From assembly GCA_031271865.1 (NCBI GenBank), contig JAISUW010000050.1:1-64000 (forward strand): DNA of 64,000 nt. Reading direction: 5' to 3'. The stretch's first letter is position 1; the number at the start of each line of letters is the position of its first letter. A program made the translations under genes and the position numbers. Positions 1 through 10,700 of this stretch are shown here, piece after piece. Under the pieces are notes generated by a model. It saw only the letters and a list, made by a program, of their open reading frames with translations, did not search any database and was not told the DNA's origin. The stretch comes from Oscillospiraceae bacterium. Lineage in GTDB: Bacteria > Bacillota > Clostridia > Oscillospirales > Acutalibacteraceae.

Positions 1-3000
1 TCCTGACCGATGAGGACAGAATACGGCAGCTTCGCCGTTTCAATCCCCGTAAGGCCGATACTGTTGAGGTAGCTTTCGGCGTTTTGGTCTAGGAGGTGGA
101 GTTTTGGGGGGGTGGTGTCAGTAAGCCAAACGGCATAGAGCGTGAGGTCATGGTCTATCGGGCAGGCGCTGAAAGACTGCGCATCGGTGTAGACCACGGT
201 TGCGGCTGCGGGGTCGGTGTCCCACCCGCAGAAAATGCCGCCCGATTTTTTGAAAGCATTGGCGGTCAGAGTGGCTGCTTCGCCATAGTAGACACATTGC
301 TGCTCCATGGTGCCGATGGTTGCGCCCATGCCGTTATACATTATATAATAGGGCCGCAGCTGCCATTGGGCATATAGGAGGAGTGCCGGGTCATGCATCC
401 CCATCAGAGCGGCTTCTGCCGCACCGGGTGCATAGACTTGTGTACCGTCCGTACGGACGGTGTACCAGCCGAGGAAATCATAGCCGGGACGCACCGGGTC
501 TGCTTGCCCGATGGCGGTTTGGTAGCCTTTGGTGTTGTCTGTGTAGGTGTCATCGCTCACACTGTAGTTCTGATAGAAGCGGATGGTGTAGGGATTCGGT
601 GTCCAGACAGCATAGAGGGTATGGGCTTCGGGGATTTCGACTGTACTTGTCGCTGTGACTGCCGTACCGTCTGCGGTTTGCCAGCCGGAGAGGGTATAGC
701 CGCTGCGGACAGCGGTTGCCAAAGTGCCATACGTTTCCGTATAGGTTACCTGCTTGTTTGCCGGGGAGGGCGTGCCGCCGTTGCCGTCAAAGGTCACGAG
801 GAACTTCGCGGGAACCCACTTGGCAAAGAGGGTATAGCTGCTGCCGTCCGTGCCGAAGTCGGGGATAGCGTGGGCAGTATCTCCCGCCGCCCAGACAAGC
901 GTGCTGCAAGACGCCTCTTTGTACCAGCCCTCAAAGACATAGCCGGCGCGGACGGGGTCGGACAGAGCGGCGGTGAGGTTGCTGCCGTAGGTCTGGCTTT
1001 CCCGAGCGGTGTTCGCAGGTTTGCCGGTGTAGTTATGGTCAAAGGTGAGGTCGTAAACCTCTTTGCGGAAGACAGCCGTAATGCAGCCGTTGTCGCCGCC
1101 GAAAGTATACTTCTTGGTCGAGCTGTTATAGGAACCGACTGTAACACTCGCCGGGTCAAAATAGTCGTACACATAGCCTGTAATCGCAGCCAGAGCCGAG
1201 CCGTCGGGCGTAATCTCGTTGCCGATGATGTTGTTGGGGTAGTAATCCCCGAGGGTAACAGCTTCTGCTGTGCCGTACTTGGCTTTGATTGTGAGGTAGA
1301 GGGGTTTGGCGGACCAAGAGGCATAGAGGGTCTGTGCGCCGGTTTTGTTCCATGTTCTCGCTGAGGAGCCATCGGCATTGTAGTACTTATTGCCTGCACC
1401 GCCGGTTTGGTCAAAGTAGCCTTGGAACGTGTAACCATCGCGGGTAGGCATGGTCGCACTCGGCATTGCGGAATCGTAGGTAGCCGTGACGCTTGCCGTG
1501 CTGCCTGTGCCGCTTTGTGGGTCAAGGGTTACGGCGGAGGTTTGTGCTGTCCATTTGGCGTAGAGGGTATAATATGCGGAAGATGATGTTTCTGAGGCTT
1601 TCTTTGCATTGTCATTCGTGACAATTGGGAAGTTCGTGTCGGTAACATAGGTGCCAATTGTGACTGCACTCCCGCTGAAAGCTTTGTTGGTGTACCACCC
1701 GTTGAATGTCCACCCGGTGAGCGTCAAAGCGGAAAAAGCACTGCTTGATAAAACAGAATCATAACTCGGTGTCAGATTTGCCTGCGTACCGCTGATTGTA
1801 CCGGTTGCATTGCTCGGTTTATTCGTGTTGAAAGTGAAGTAAGTGGTGTTGGCTGTCCACTTGGCGTAGAGGTTGTACTTAGCCGAAGAAGTTGTTTCCG
1901 AGGCTTTCTTTGGGTTATCGTTTGTGACAATGGGGAAGTTGGTGTCCGTAACCGTAGTATTATAAGCAACAGAACTCCCGCTGAAAGCTTTGTTGGTATA
2001 CCACCCGTTGAATGTCCACCCGGTGAGCGTCAAGGCGGAAAAAGCACTGCTTGATAATGCCGCATTATAAGCCGGAGACAAATCACCTTGCGTACCGCTG
2101 ATTGTACCGGAAGCAGCACTAGGTTTGTTTGTATTGAAGGTGAAGTAGGTGGTGTTGGCTGACCATTTGGCGTAGAGGGTTTGGGAGCCGGTTAGATTCC
2201 ATGTCCGTGAGGAAGTGCCGTTGGCATTATAATACTGTGTACCTGTGCCGTTTGTACCGGTAAAATACCCGCCGAACGTGTAACCTGTGCGGGTGGGCAT
2301 GGTAGCACTCGGCATTGCAGAATCGTAGGTAGCCGTGACGCTTGTTGTGCCGCCGGTACCGCTTTGCTGATTGAGGGTTACTGTTGAGGTTTGCGCTGTC
2401 CATTTGGCGTAGAAATTCACCGTCTTATTGATAGTGCTAAGCCCCCCGCTTCCGCAAGCGCGGGAAACCGTGGTCGTACCTTGCGAGGAACCGGTATCAT
2501 CTATATACCAACCGGCAAAGGTGTACCCCGTTTTTGTCGGGATCCCGCCGTTGGGTACATCTATACTGCCGCTTATGAGCTGTACATTTTCAATGCTGCC
2601 GAATAAGGTAGTGCCGTTGTAGAAGTTGAAGGTGGTGCGGCCGAGGTAGATAACTTGGTTATCACCAACGGTTCCGGGGGCTAATACATTGGCCGCAAGC
2701 CACGAGGAACCGCCGCCGCCGCCGCCGCCTTCGTAGGTACTACCATTAGACCAACCGCCGCAACCGGCGGTTTTGCCGCCGCCGCCGCCTCCGCTTCCAC
2801 CCCAGTAAGGTAAGTAATAGTTACCATTGCTTTCGCCATTTACATCACTTCTGTTTTTGTCTGGATTATCATCACCTTGATTATTGCTCTCTCTGGCTGT
2901 TGTAGAACCATCGCCAGTTATTGTACCGCCACTTCCTCCGCTTTTTCCGTTATGATCTTTGTCCCCACCACCACCGCCGCCGCCGCCGCCGCCTGCAATG

Positions 3001-3584
3001 GCTATGGTACTACCTCCGATAATCAAAGATGAATACCCACCACCACCGCCGCCGGATCCGTTATGATTACCCCAGCCGTCTCCATAACCGTAGCCACCTG
3101 TTCCCCCACCGGGAGAACCGGCAGAGCCACGGTTCTGATAAGCATTTTCACTATTGGAACCTTGCGTTTTGCAATTACCGCCATCGGTTGCTATTGTTAC
3201 CGAAATCGTTGCGGTTCCGGTTCCGGAAACAAACCATCGTCCGGCTGCAAAACCTTTTGCTCCTCCGTTTCCACCACTGGAACCTGATAGTTCATCTCCT
3301 CCCTGCCCCCAACCGCCTTTTCCGCCGAGTATTTTAAAATCGTAGTAGCCGGCCGGAGCTGACGTGTACTCCGTAGTGCCGGTGGCTGTGATTGTCTGAC
3401 TTGTGCCGCTCCATGCCGCGGCCTCCGACTCAACCTCCCCCACATAAAAAAACAAGCCTGCAATCATCGTGCAGACCAAGAATAGCGAAATTATTTTGGT
3501 CATGCGGGGGGAGGGCGAAAATATAGCGGTGCCGGCTGTTTGTTCGACTGTATTCTGTTGTGTGACCTTTCCGATTCGTTCCAT
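1..3584 (-). CDS. Secreted glycine-rich / InlB B-repeat surface protein (C-terminus outside window)
   Basis: This frame is open from an ATG at 3584 to the window edge, so the ORF track does not list it. The ATG follows a GGAGGGTG ribosome binding site. The N-terminus has a short basic stretch, then a hydrophobic segment (IISLFLVCTMIAGLFFYVG), which I read as a signal peptide or anchor. Residues about 60-300 are very rich in glycine, like the glycine-rich domains found at the head of some Firmicutes surface proteins. From about residue 350 there are at least eight repeats of the Listeria-Bacteroides (InlB B) type, each with GYTFxGWY and ending in LYAKWT or LYAVW. Two adjacent 102-residue units are nearly identical. 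The family is known from adhesins and other cell-wall-associated proteins; a surface role is inferred. Any LPXTG or other anchor would lie left of the window. Confidence 0.85.
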   Translation of the reverse strand, partial: MERIGKVTQQNTVEQTAGTAIFSPSPRMTKIISLFLVCTMIAGLFFYVGEVESEAAAWSGTSQTITATGTTEYTSAPAGYYDFKILGGKGGWGQGGDELSGSSGGNGGAKGFAAGRWFVSGTGTATISVTIATDGGNCKTQGSNSENAYQNRGSAGSPGGGTGGYGYGDGWGNHNGSGGGGGGYSSLIIGGSTIAIAGGGGGGGGGGDKDHNGKSGGSGGTITGDGSTTARESNNQGDDNPDKNRSDVNGESNGNYYLPYWGGSGGGGGGKTAGCGGWSNGSTYEGGGGGGGSSWLAANVLAPGTVGDNQVIYLGRTTFNFYNGTTLFGSIENVQLISGSIDVPNGGIPTKTGYTFAGWYIDDTGSSQGTTTVSRACGSGGLSTINKTVNFYAKWTAQTSTVTLNQQSGTGGTTSVTATYDSAMPSATMPTRTGYTFGGYFTGTNGTGTQYYNANGTSSRTWNLTGSQTLYAKWSANTTYFTFNTNKPSAASGTISGTQGDLSPAYNAALSSSAFSALTLTGWTFNGWYTNKAFSGSSVAYNTTVTDTNFPIVTNDNPKKASETTSSAKYNLYAKWTANTTYFTFNTNKPSNATGTISGTQANLTPSYDSVLSSSAFSALTLTGWTFNGWYTNKAFSGSAVTIGTYVTDTNFPIVTNDNAKKASETSSSAYYTLYAKWTAQTSAVTLDPQSGTGSTASVTATYDSAMPSATMPTRDGYTFQGYFDQTGGAGNKYYNADGSSARTWNKTGAQTLYASWSAKPLYLTIKAKYGTAEAVTLGDYYPNNIIGNEITPDGSALAAITGYVYDYFDPASVTVGSYNSSTKKYTFGGDNGCITAVFRKEVYDLTFDHNYTGKPANTARESQTYGSNLTAALSDPVRAGYVFEGWYKEASCSTLVWAAGDTAHAIPDFGTDGSSYTLFAKWVPAKFLVTFDGNGGTPSPANKQVTYTETYGTLATAVRSGYTLSGWQTADGTAVTATSTVEIPEAHTLYAVWTPNPYTIRFYQNYSVSDDTYTDNTKGYQTAIGQADPVRPGYDFLGWYTVRTDGTQVYAPGAAEAALMGMHDPALLLYAQWQLRPYYIMYNGMGATIGTMEQQCVYYGEAATLTANAFKKSGGIFCGWDTDPAAATVVYTDAQSFSACPIDHDLTLYAVWLTDTTPPKLHLLDQNAESYLNSIGLTGIETAKLPYSVLIGQ
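1554..2165 (-). repeat. Two in-frame 306-bp tandem units inside the InlB-repeat gene
   Basis: The YAKW codons recur at 1553, 1859 and 2165, exactly 306 bases apart. Both units share long near-identical stretches, for example around 1680 and 1986. They are flanked on each side by 237-base units that also resemble each other, giving an A-B-B-A arrangement. This points to recent duplication, which keeps the reading frame. Confidence 0.85.
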
Positions 3585-3666
3585 AGTATTCACCCTCCGG
3601 CTGAAAGCCTTATATACGTAGGTTTGCATTACGGGATGCGATTTAAATGCTACTATACCTATTATT

Positions 3667-3696
3667 ATTATACAAATTTATGCGCGGGCTTGTCAA
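3667..3696 (-). promoter_or_regulatory. Sigma-A promoter of the InlB-repeat gene
   Basis: On the minus strand TTGACA (3696-3691) is followed after 18 bases by TATAAT (3672-3667). It lies about 80 bases upstream of the ATG at 3584. Confidence 0.75.
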
Positions 3697-4007
3697 GGAT
3701 CTTGGAATAATTCTCCGTTATAGCTTATTGTTTCGCTTTACGGAGTAGTACTTTTGGTGATTTTGCCTATTGGTTTTGTATGGTTTGCAGCTTTTACTCC
3801 CGCGTACTGCTTTTGGAGCTTCTGTATACCAGACAAGGCAGGGGTGCGGGAGGTTCCCTCTAAGAGGCAAGAGGTATGGGGCAAGAGTTCTGCATCCTAC
3901 CCGTACAGGCAACCGAAACCATGCCCTGCAAGAAGCATGAGTCAAGAATCCACCTCCAACCCACAAAGTAAACCGAAACCCTGCCCCCAACCCACCGAAA
4001 GGAACCG

Positions 4008-4250
4008 AGCAGCGCCTATGGTAAATATTCCCAACAGCACATAAGGCGAATTTTCCATCCAGGCGGGCAAGTTACCGCGGGGGTCCGGGGAACTCCCCGA
4101 CCGCGGGGGGTCCCGGGGGCGCCGCCGCGCAAGCGACCCACCGGGCGGGGGGTTAGGGGCGGCGCCCCCAAGGTGGAGGAACGTAGCCATCCTTTCAAAA
4201 CACCATCAGGCAGAAGCAAACCAAAGTGCAAATCCTTTTATCCCAGCCGG
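4008..4250. repeat. GC-rich non-coding element, copy 1
   Basis: About 243 bases that recur with a constant offset of 345 bases at 4353-4595; the central 160 bases are almost identical. The core is extremely GC-rich and contains a perfect 12-base inverted repeat (GGGGGCGCCGCC / GGCGGCGCCCCC) around a G/C-rich loop, plus CCGCGG palindromes. The short ORFs in it are not supported: the two copies do not keep a start or frame in common with flanking sequence. Together with copy 2 and the 59-bp element, this accounts for most of the 1.2-kb gap between the two surface-protein genes. Nothing else was recognised in 3700-4000. Confidence 0.8.
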
Positions 4251-4352
4251 AGACAAGAAGCAAGATGCGAGAGGGCGGCGGAAAAGGTTACAATCGGTAA
4301 CAATAAATAGCCAAAATCCGCCGCACTGTCCCCGCTTCCCTTGAGGCACCCA

Positions 4353-4595
4353 AGCAGCACATATGGAAAATTTGCCCTACAGGACATAAGGCGAATTTTC
4401 CATCCAAGCGGGCAAGTTACCGCGGGGGTCCGGGGAACTCCCCGACCGCGGGGGGTCTCGGGGGCGCCGCCGCGCAAGCGACCCACCGGGCGGGGGGTTA
4501 GGGGCGGCGCCCCCAAGGTGGAGGAACGTACCCATCCTTTTATAAATCCCTAAGGCAGAACCTGACCGAAGTGCAAACCCTTTCCTCCCAAGCAT
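4353..4595. repeat. GC-rich non-coding element, copy 2
   Basis: Second copy of the element at 4008-4250, offset by 345 bases. It has the same 12-base inverted repeat and the same weaker conserved flank (AGGCAGAA, then GTGCAAA). A 102-base unrelated spacer separates the copies. Confidence 0.8.
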
Positions 4596-4625
4596 AAGTT
4601 AAAAACCAACGAAATCCCCAATACC

Positions 4626-4684
4626 TTCGTCAGATTCACGATTGTTCGAGCAATAAAACACGATTTCTTCGTCATAATGCACAA
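4626..4684 (+). repeat. 59-bp interspersed element, copy A
   Basis: Starts TTCGTCA, has the core TTCACGATTGTTC, and ends ATGCACAA. Gap-free 59-base relatives occur at 33069-33127 (same strand) and 20047-20105 (opposite strand). The ends and the core are conserved, the middle varies. Confidence 0.75.
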
Positions 4685-4716
4685 AACAAAAGGCAAGCGG
4701 TTGATACGCAAGAGGG

Positions 4717-4749
4717 ACGCCCTGCCGGTGTATCGCACCGGCAGGGCGT
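4717..4749 (-). terminator. Strong hairpin downstream of the 3138-residue protein gene
   Basis: A perfect 14-base stem (ACGCCCTGCCGGTG / CACCGGCAGGGCGT) with a 5-base loop begins about 45 bases after the stop codon at 4794. There is no clear U tract on the minus strand (TCCCTCTTG follows), so termination is probable but not textbook. Confidence 0.6.
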
Positions 4750-4793
4750 TGCGGGGGGAAGTCAGCTGACTTCGTCAGCTCACGTTCGGCGGG

Positions 4794-7700
4794 TTATGCC
4801 CAAATCCAACCGAAGAGGAAGTTGAAGATGGCGCAAATCCAATCCCAAATGGTCAGCCAGAAGCGGACGAAGCCGTTGGAAGCAAGGCCATTGGAGGGTT
4901 TGAAAACATTCTCGTCGAACCAGTCATTGATTTGGTCAAGGAGGGCTGTGTCTCCGCCGAGGAGGTCTACCAGTCCGGTGTAGGCAGCGCGGATGGTGTC
5001 GTTGGCCCATTCCCACAGGGAGTACACAAAGTCGGTGGATTGCACTGCGCTGAACGCCACGAAGTAGAGATTGCTCATCACGACATCGATACCCAAATCG
5101 CCGTAGAGCATGATGTCCAGAATCCAGCCCAAGCCTGCGTTGACAAAGTCAACTGCCGCATAATCCGTGCCGAGGGCATCTGCAATCTCGTGCAGCAACT
5201 CTGTGCGCTCGTTCTTGTCGCTCAGGGTTTCGAGCAGCCAGCGCACCATAGAGGTGAGGGTTTCGGCTCTGCTCTCCGGCGAGCCGTTGAAGTAACGGAC
5301 CGGATAGCCGTTGGCAACCGAACCGCCGGACTGCGAGGTCTGTGCCAGCATATCGCCCGCGACTATGACCTCCAGAATCTCTGCGACAGGACCCAAGTCA
5401 GCCGTCAAATCTGCAATGATCTCTTCCGGCGTGACTTCTACAATCGTACCCATACCGCCGCGGCGCGTCATGGAATTGAGCGCGAAGAGGATGCGGTCGA
5501 TTGCCTGTTTCGCAGGGGAACCGCCCTTATCTGCCGGTACGCCTGCATCCGATACGAAGTATGCGATATTCGGCAACAGGGCAACGAGGGCATCGCCCGG
5601 GGTCTGTACGAGGGCTTCCAGCGCGGAAGTGATGGGGTCAATAATCGCACGGAGTTTCCCGGCACTGTCGCTGCCGAGTGCTTGGTACTGCGCGGCGGTC
5701 TTCACGAGTGCGCCGTTGCCCAGCGGCAAGGTCAGCAGTTCCAAAATCGGGATGACACCTTTGCCGTATCCGTCATAGCCCGGAATGGTCAGGATGGAAT
5801 CGGCAACTTGGATGTCCTCATCCGCCAGCAGGAAGTCGAGAACCGGCACGACAGGCGACAGGTAGTTGATCAGTGCTGCAGAGAAGGTGTCCTTATCGGT
5901 GACATCCGGGTATACATACGGCGCGGAGAGGGCAGCCAAGATGAGATCCAAGTCTATCGTGGTGCCGCCGACCTTCACCAAACCCGCTTGCATTAAGTCA
6001 CGGACCGTGCGGTTGGTGATGGGGTCAAGGATGGTGCTGGTGAGGATTTGCTCTATGGCTGCGCGGTTGTCGCTGATGAGTGTCTGTACGGTATCCACAA
6101 CGGAGTCAACCAAGTCGTTGTTGTAGAGGTAGGTGCCGAAGATGTCCGTCAAGAAGCCGTCCACACTGGCACCGCCGCTGCCGATGGCTACCGTACCGAG
6201 ACCTTTCCCGGTGAGCAGGACGCAGATTTGGTTGAGGAACTCATTGAGGTGGGCCGCTGTATAAGTCGCCTGCTGCTCGGTCCAGAAGTTGTAGGGGTAC
6301 ACGGAGCTGCTGCCGCCTGCACCCGATCTATCGGGATAGTAGACATAGCCGGGTTCCGTTTCAACCGTTGCCGGGTCTATGATACCGATGATACCGGCGA
6401 GGGTTTCGTCATTGCTGATGGCATCGGCCAAGTCCGTGGCATCCAAGATGCTCACAAGCAAGTCGGGTACGCTTACCTTTATATAGGAGGCTTGGTCATT
6501 CAGCCCGGCGGTTTCGTGACCGGAACCAAAGACCGTGACCGTGCCGGTGATGAAGTCCTCAAGGCACAGAGATACATCGGCAAGAAGCGCATTGAGCATT
6601 TCGCCTACACGCAAGTCAGAGAGATCCGGGAATCCGGCAATTTCGCCTGCCAAATCCGCATAGGTGACATTCACAGCACCTAAGAGCGATGTAATCGGGT
6701 AGAGCAGGTTATCAATCGCTTGCTGCAAGGGGCTGTCGCCCGGGTTGGCAGCATCGGAGATGAAGTATGCGACATTCGGCAGGAGGTTCAGTACCGTTCC
6801 CAATGGGTCATCGCACAGCGACTCGAGTACGAAGAGCAGCGGGTCTATAACGGCATCTATCCGTTCTTGCGAGGTCGTCAGCGCGCTGTAAGCTTCGCTT
6901 GTGAGAACAACATCCTCCCCGCCGTCCAAGCCGCCGGCAAGGGCAAGCAGGATAGGCTCAATACCGTAGGCGTAACCCTGTGCGCCCTCCATCCAGAGGA
7001 AGCCGCCGCCGTCGTTGACATCTGCATTATCCACAATCTTGATGCGCTTCCCGGCGAGCAGGAAGTCCAGAAGCGGTCCGAAGCCGTCGAATAGCGAACC
7101 GATGGCAGCTTTCACGCCGCCGATGGTCGTAAGGTCATAGAGCGCGGCATTGTAGTTCTCTATCGGGTCAAAGATGGCGTCAATGTCCACAGCAGTCCCG
7201 GCGGTTGTAGCCGTGCCGCCTATGGTGATGTTGCGCTCTATCAGGTTCTTGACGGAAATCGGCTGCGTCAGACCCGGTATGCCGAAGTCAACCGTATCAA
7301 TGACGGCATTCTCAATCATGGGCTTCAAGTCGAGAATGGCATCGCGGATCAGAGGAATCAGCAGCGGCAAAGCTCCCAAGATGGTCTCCTCCAAGGAGTC
7401 CTCAATGTCGAACGCATTCCCGAGGAGCGCCTTGATGGCATCCTTGCCCGCTTGGTTGCCCGTCAGCAGCGCATTCCAAATGTAGTCGAGGATGGCATCC
7501 AAATTATCCGCGACATACTGCTGCACGGTCGGTGTGAGCCATGCCGGCGCGCTGTAACCGGTGGAGCCTGGCTGTGTCGCCTTGGCGTAATTCACCTTAA
7601 AGAGTGCGCTCAAATCCAGCGGACCGTGTACCAAGAATGTCAGGCCTTCATAGCCGTGGTCTTCCAGATACTGCGTGAGGCCGATTTGGTTGAAGAGCGC

Positions 7701-10700
7701 CATGAGCACGGCGGGCATATCGGCTTTCAGGTACTTATGACCCGCTACGCCGCCGTTCACTACCTCACCGACAGCAAAAGCCGTAAGGTCAAATTGCGCA
7801 TTCAGCAGCAGCATCCCATTGCCATCGCGCAGGATTCCGTCCGCACCGGTCAGGAGGTCTTGCACCAAGTCATTGAGTGTGCTCATCACATCCACGGAGA
7901 AGCCCTTGCCGTTGCCGTACTCTAAGACGGCAATGGGGAACAGCGCCTCCGCCAGCGTCTTGCCGCCTGCGACCTCAATGCCGTTGAGAAGCTGCAGGAC
8001 ATCAAACGACGGCCGAACGGTGTCAAGCAGCTGATAAATCGGGTGGAGCAGTCCGTCAAGTGCTTGGTTGAGCGGGCTCTCAACGGTCGGGGTGTTCGTA
8101 GCGAAGTAGGAAACGGATGCCAGCAATTGGAGAATGCTCCTAAACGGGTTATCCAGCAAGGCACTCAGCAAACCGTCCGTCGGGGATATGATGGCATTCA
8201 CTATCGCATGGAGCTGATCTTCCAGCGTGGCCAGCTGCTTGAAGTCAGCGGCGGAAACAATCGCATCCGCTTTCCCGACCGGCGCCAGCAGGGCATTTAG
8301 GATAGGTATAATCCCATATTCGTAGCCCTCGCCGCCCTTGGCGTTGATAACACCCGGATTGTCGATGTAGGCGTTTGCATAGACCATGTAGGCGGCTTCA
8401 TAAGCTTCTAAGTCTTCCGCATACTGCGCTTGGTCAAGCAAGTACTGTGGGAGAGCCGCCAAGTATGCCGCGAGGTCTGTCTGGTACTGCGCTTCATCAA
8501 TCACATACTGGGCGTCATCGATCAGATACTGCGCATAGTCCGTTGTATACTGCGCATCATCAATCACATACTGCGCATAGGCGGTCTGGTAGTCGTCATC
8601 ATCCAGCAGATACTGCGCATAGTCAAGGGTGTACTGCGCGGACTCCTGCTCCCACTGCGAATAGTCTGCCTCATACTGCTCATAGTCAGCCAAGTACTGC
8701 GTGTAGGCAGCATCGTCAATGACCCATTGCGCAAGGTCGGCATCATAGGTGACAGTGTCGCCGGCGTAGTCTGCGAAATCGGGTTCCGCTCCCGGCGGGG
8801 GAACAGCTGCCGGCGGGGTGGGCGCGGCACCCGGCGGTGTCGGCGCGGTCGGCGGGACAGGAGCAATAGGCGCTGTCGGCGCTGTCGGGGCTGTCGGAGC
8901 TGTCGGTTCAAGAAGCGGTGTCAGTGCGGCGGGCGGAACAGGTGCCGCTGCAACACTTCCGGTCGGGACAAGGCTCAGGGTGTCCCCATTCAGCAGGACA
9001 TTCAGAATCGGACCCAGCGGTGTCAGAATCTCTATCACACCGTCAATGAAGTCCTCCACGGAGGCAACGTTGTTGTCGTTGACATCCACATTGACCACGG
9101 CTTGCAGCACCGCCTGCGTATTGAACGGTACGCCGCCGATGGTAATCAGCGTTTGCAGGAGATTCAGGATGGGCAATACCTCCGGGTCGGTCAGAAGCCC
9201 GTTGATTAGGTCATCCACACTCGCCTTGAGATCCTCCAAGCCTTCCTGCGTGACAACGGTCGCGAGAAGTCCGGCAACAAACTCTGCCGCACCGATGTTG
9301 GAGGGGATGGTCTCCGGTTGGATGGAGCGGGTGAGGGCATCAATCGCGGGGTCGAGGTTCTTGACGAGGTATTCCATATCCTCGCGGGCCTCATCTGCGC
9401 CGCCGTTCGGTCCGCCCCAGAAGTCCGGGTAATCCGGATCCTGTGTAAAAGTCACATCATAGGTAATAGGCGTATAGACATAGTCCTTCGGCATCACAAG
9501 CTCCGCCAAAGTGGCAAGCAGCGCATCCGCATCGCCGAGCTTCTCGCCTACGCCCTCAATGCCCTCCAGCCACGGGTAGACCCAGCGGACAATCTGCTTG
9601 AACACATCCGCTTGGTCGGCGACGATGTAGTAACGCTGCCCGGAGGGACGCTTCGAGGCAAGGCTGTACATCTCGCCGTAGGTCGCCACGCGGCGCGGGA
9701 CAATGTTGTTGGGCAGCTCCAGCTTCACCTCGCCGGTGTCGGCATCCGTTGTCAGGAACGCCAGGAAGCCGGAGAAGCTCTGCAGGAAAGAGAGATCCAA
9801 ATCCGGGTCGCTGTCGGCATCGTCCCCATCTTTGAGGATGACATCATTCATGATGTCCAGACCGACGGGATCCATTGCACCAACCATAGCACCCAGTTTG
9901 ATTTCTTCATTAATCTCGCTCCAAGAACCTCCCAATGTGCTGGAACCGGCAGGGGCATAGAGGACAATGTCCACCCCGGCTTTCAAGCTGCCGTTGGGAA
10001 TGTTGTGCGGCAATCCAACATTCGTAGAACCGGAATAAATATCCAGAATACCGATTTGCAGTTCCCCGTCCACATCCGGTGTGATTTCCAGTTTCATGCA
10101 ATCCAGCAGGGACACTATCCGGTCGGTCTCGAGGGCAAGGGTCAGGTTCGGAATCAGGTCAAGCAAATAGGAGAGCGGCTTGGCACTGACGGCATCCACG
10201 ACTGCCTCCAGCGGGTTGAAGATATAATCCACGAACGTGCGTGCGGCCGTGCGCACTTTTGCCGCATCATAGCTATATGTCGGCAGATTTGAAGAGCGGT
10301 CATAGTGCGTCAGATTGTTTGTCTCTGTCATGGTGGGCCCGCTGGTTTTGGATTTGCTCTTATTCCCATCAGACACATATTCCTTCGTCGGCTTGTTGAC
10401 AATACTCGGGTAGGGCTCGGTCACCGGCTTGCCGTAGGAGATGGCTTTAAGCTCAGCCGCTGTCGGCAGCGCGTCGGTTACGGCTTTGCTCAGAACCGGG
10501 TCGCCGCCGGCAATCGCCTCAAAGATGGGGGTCAGCACCTCGGCAAAACCGTCCACGCCGGGCGCCTCCAACTCAAGGAAGATATGCGGGCACTTAATCG
10601 GAATCGATTGGTCGCCGTATCCATCCAGATATTTATCATAGGTTCCCACTGCGTACCCAATCTTATTCTGGTAGCCGTAGTAGTTCTGCCCCGCAAGGAG

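Noticed and set aside
393-1364. 323-residue plus-strand ORF at the left edge
   Set aside because: It is antisense to the InlB-repeat gene, whose frame is open across the whole region and gives recognisable repeats.
4016-4595. Short ORFs in the GC-rich repeats (MGAPPLTPRPV-type)
   Set aside because: Both copies contain them because the DNA is duplicated; starts differ, composition is extreme and no ribosome site exists.
9318-10292. 324-residue plus-strand ORF
   Set aside because: Antisense to the giant gene; no start signal and no recognisable domain.
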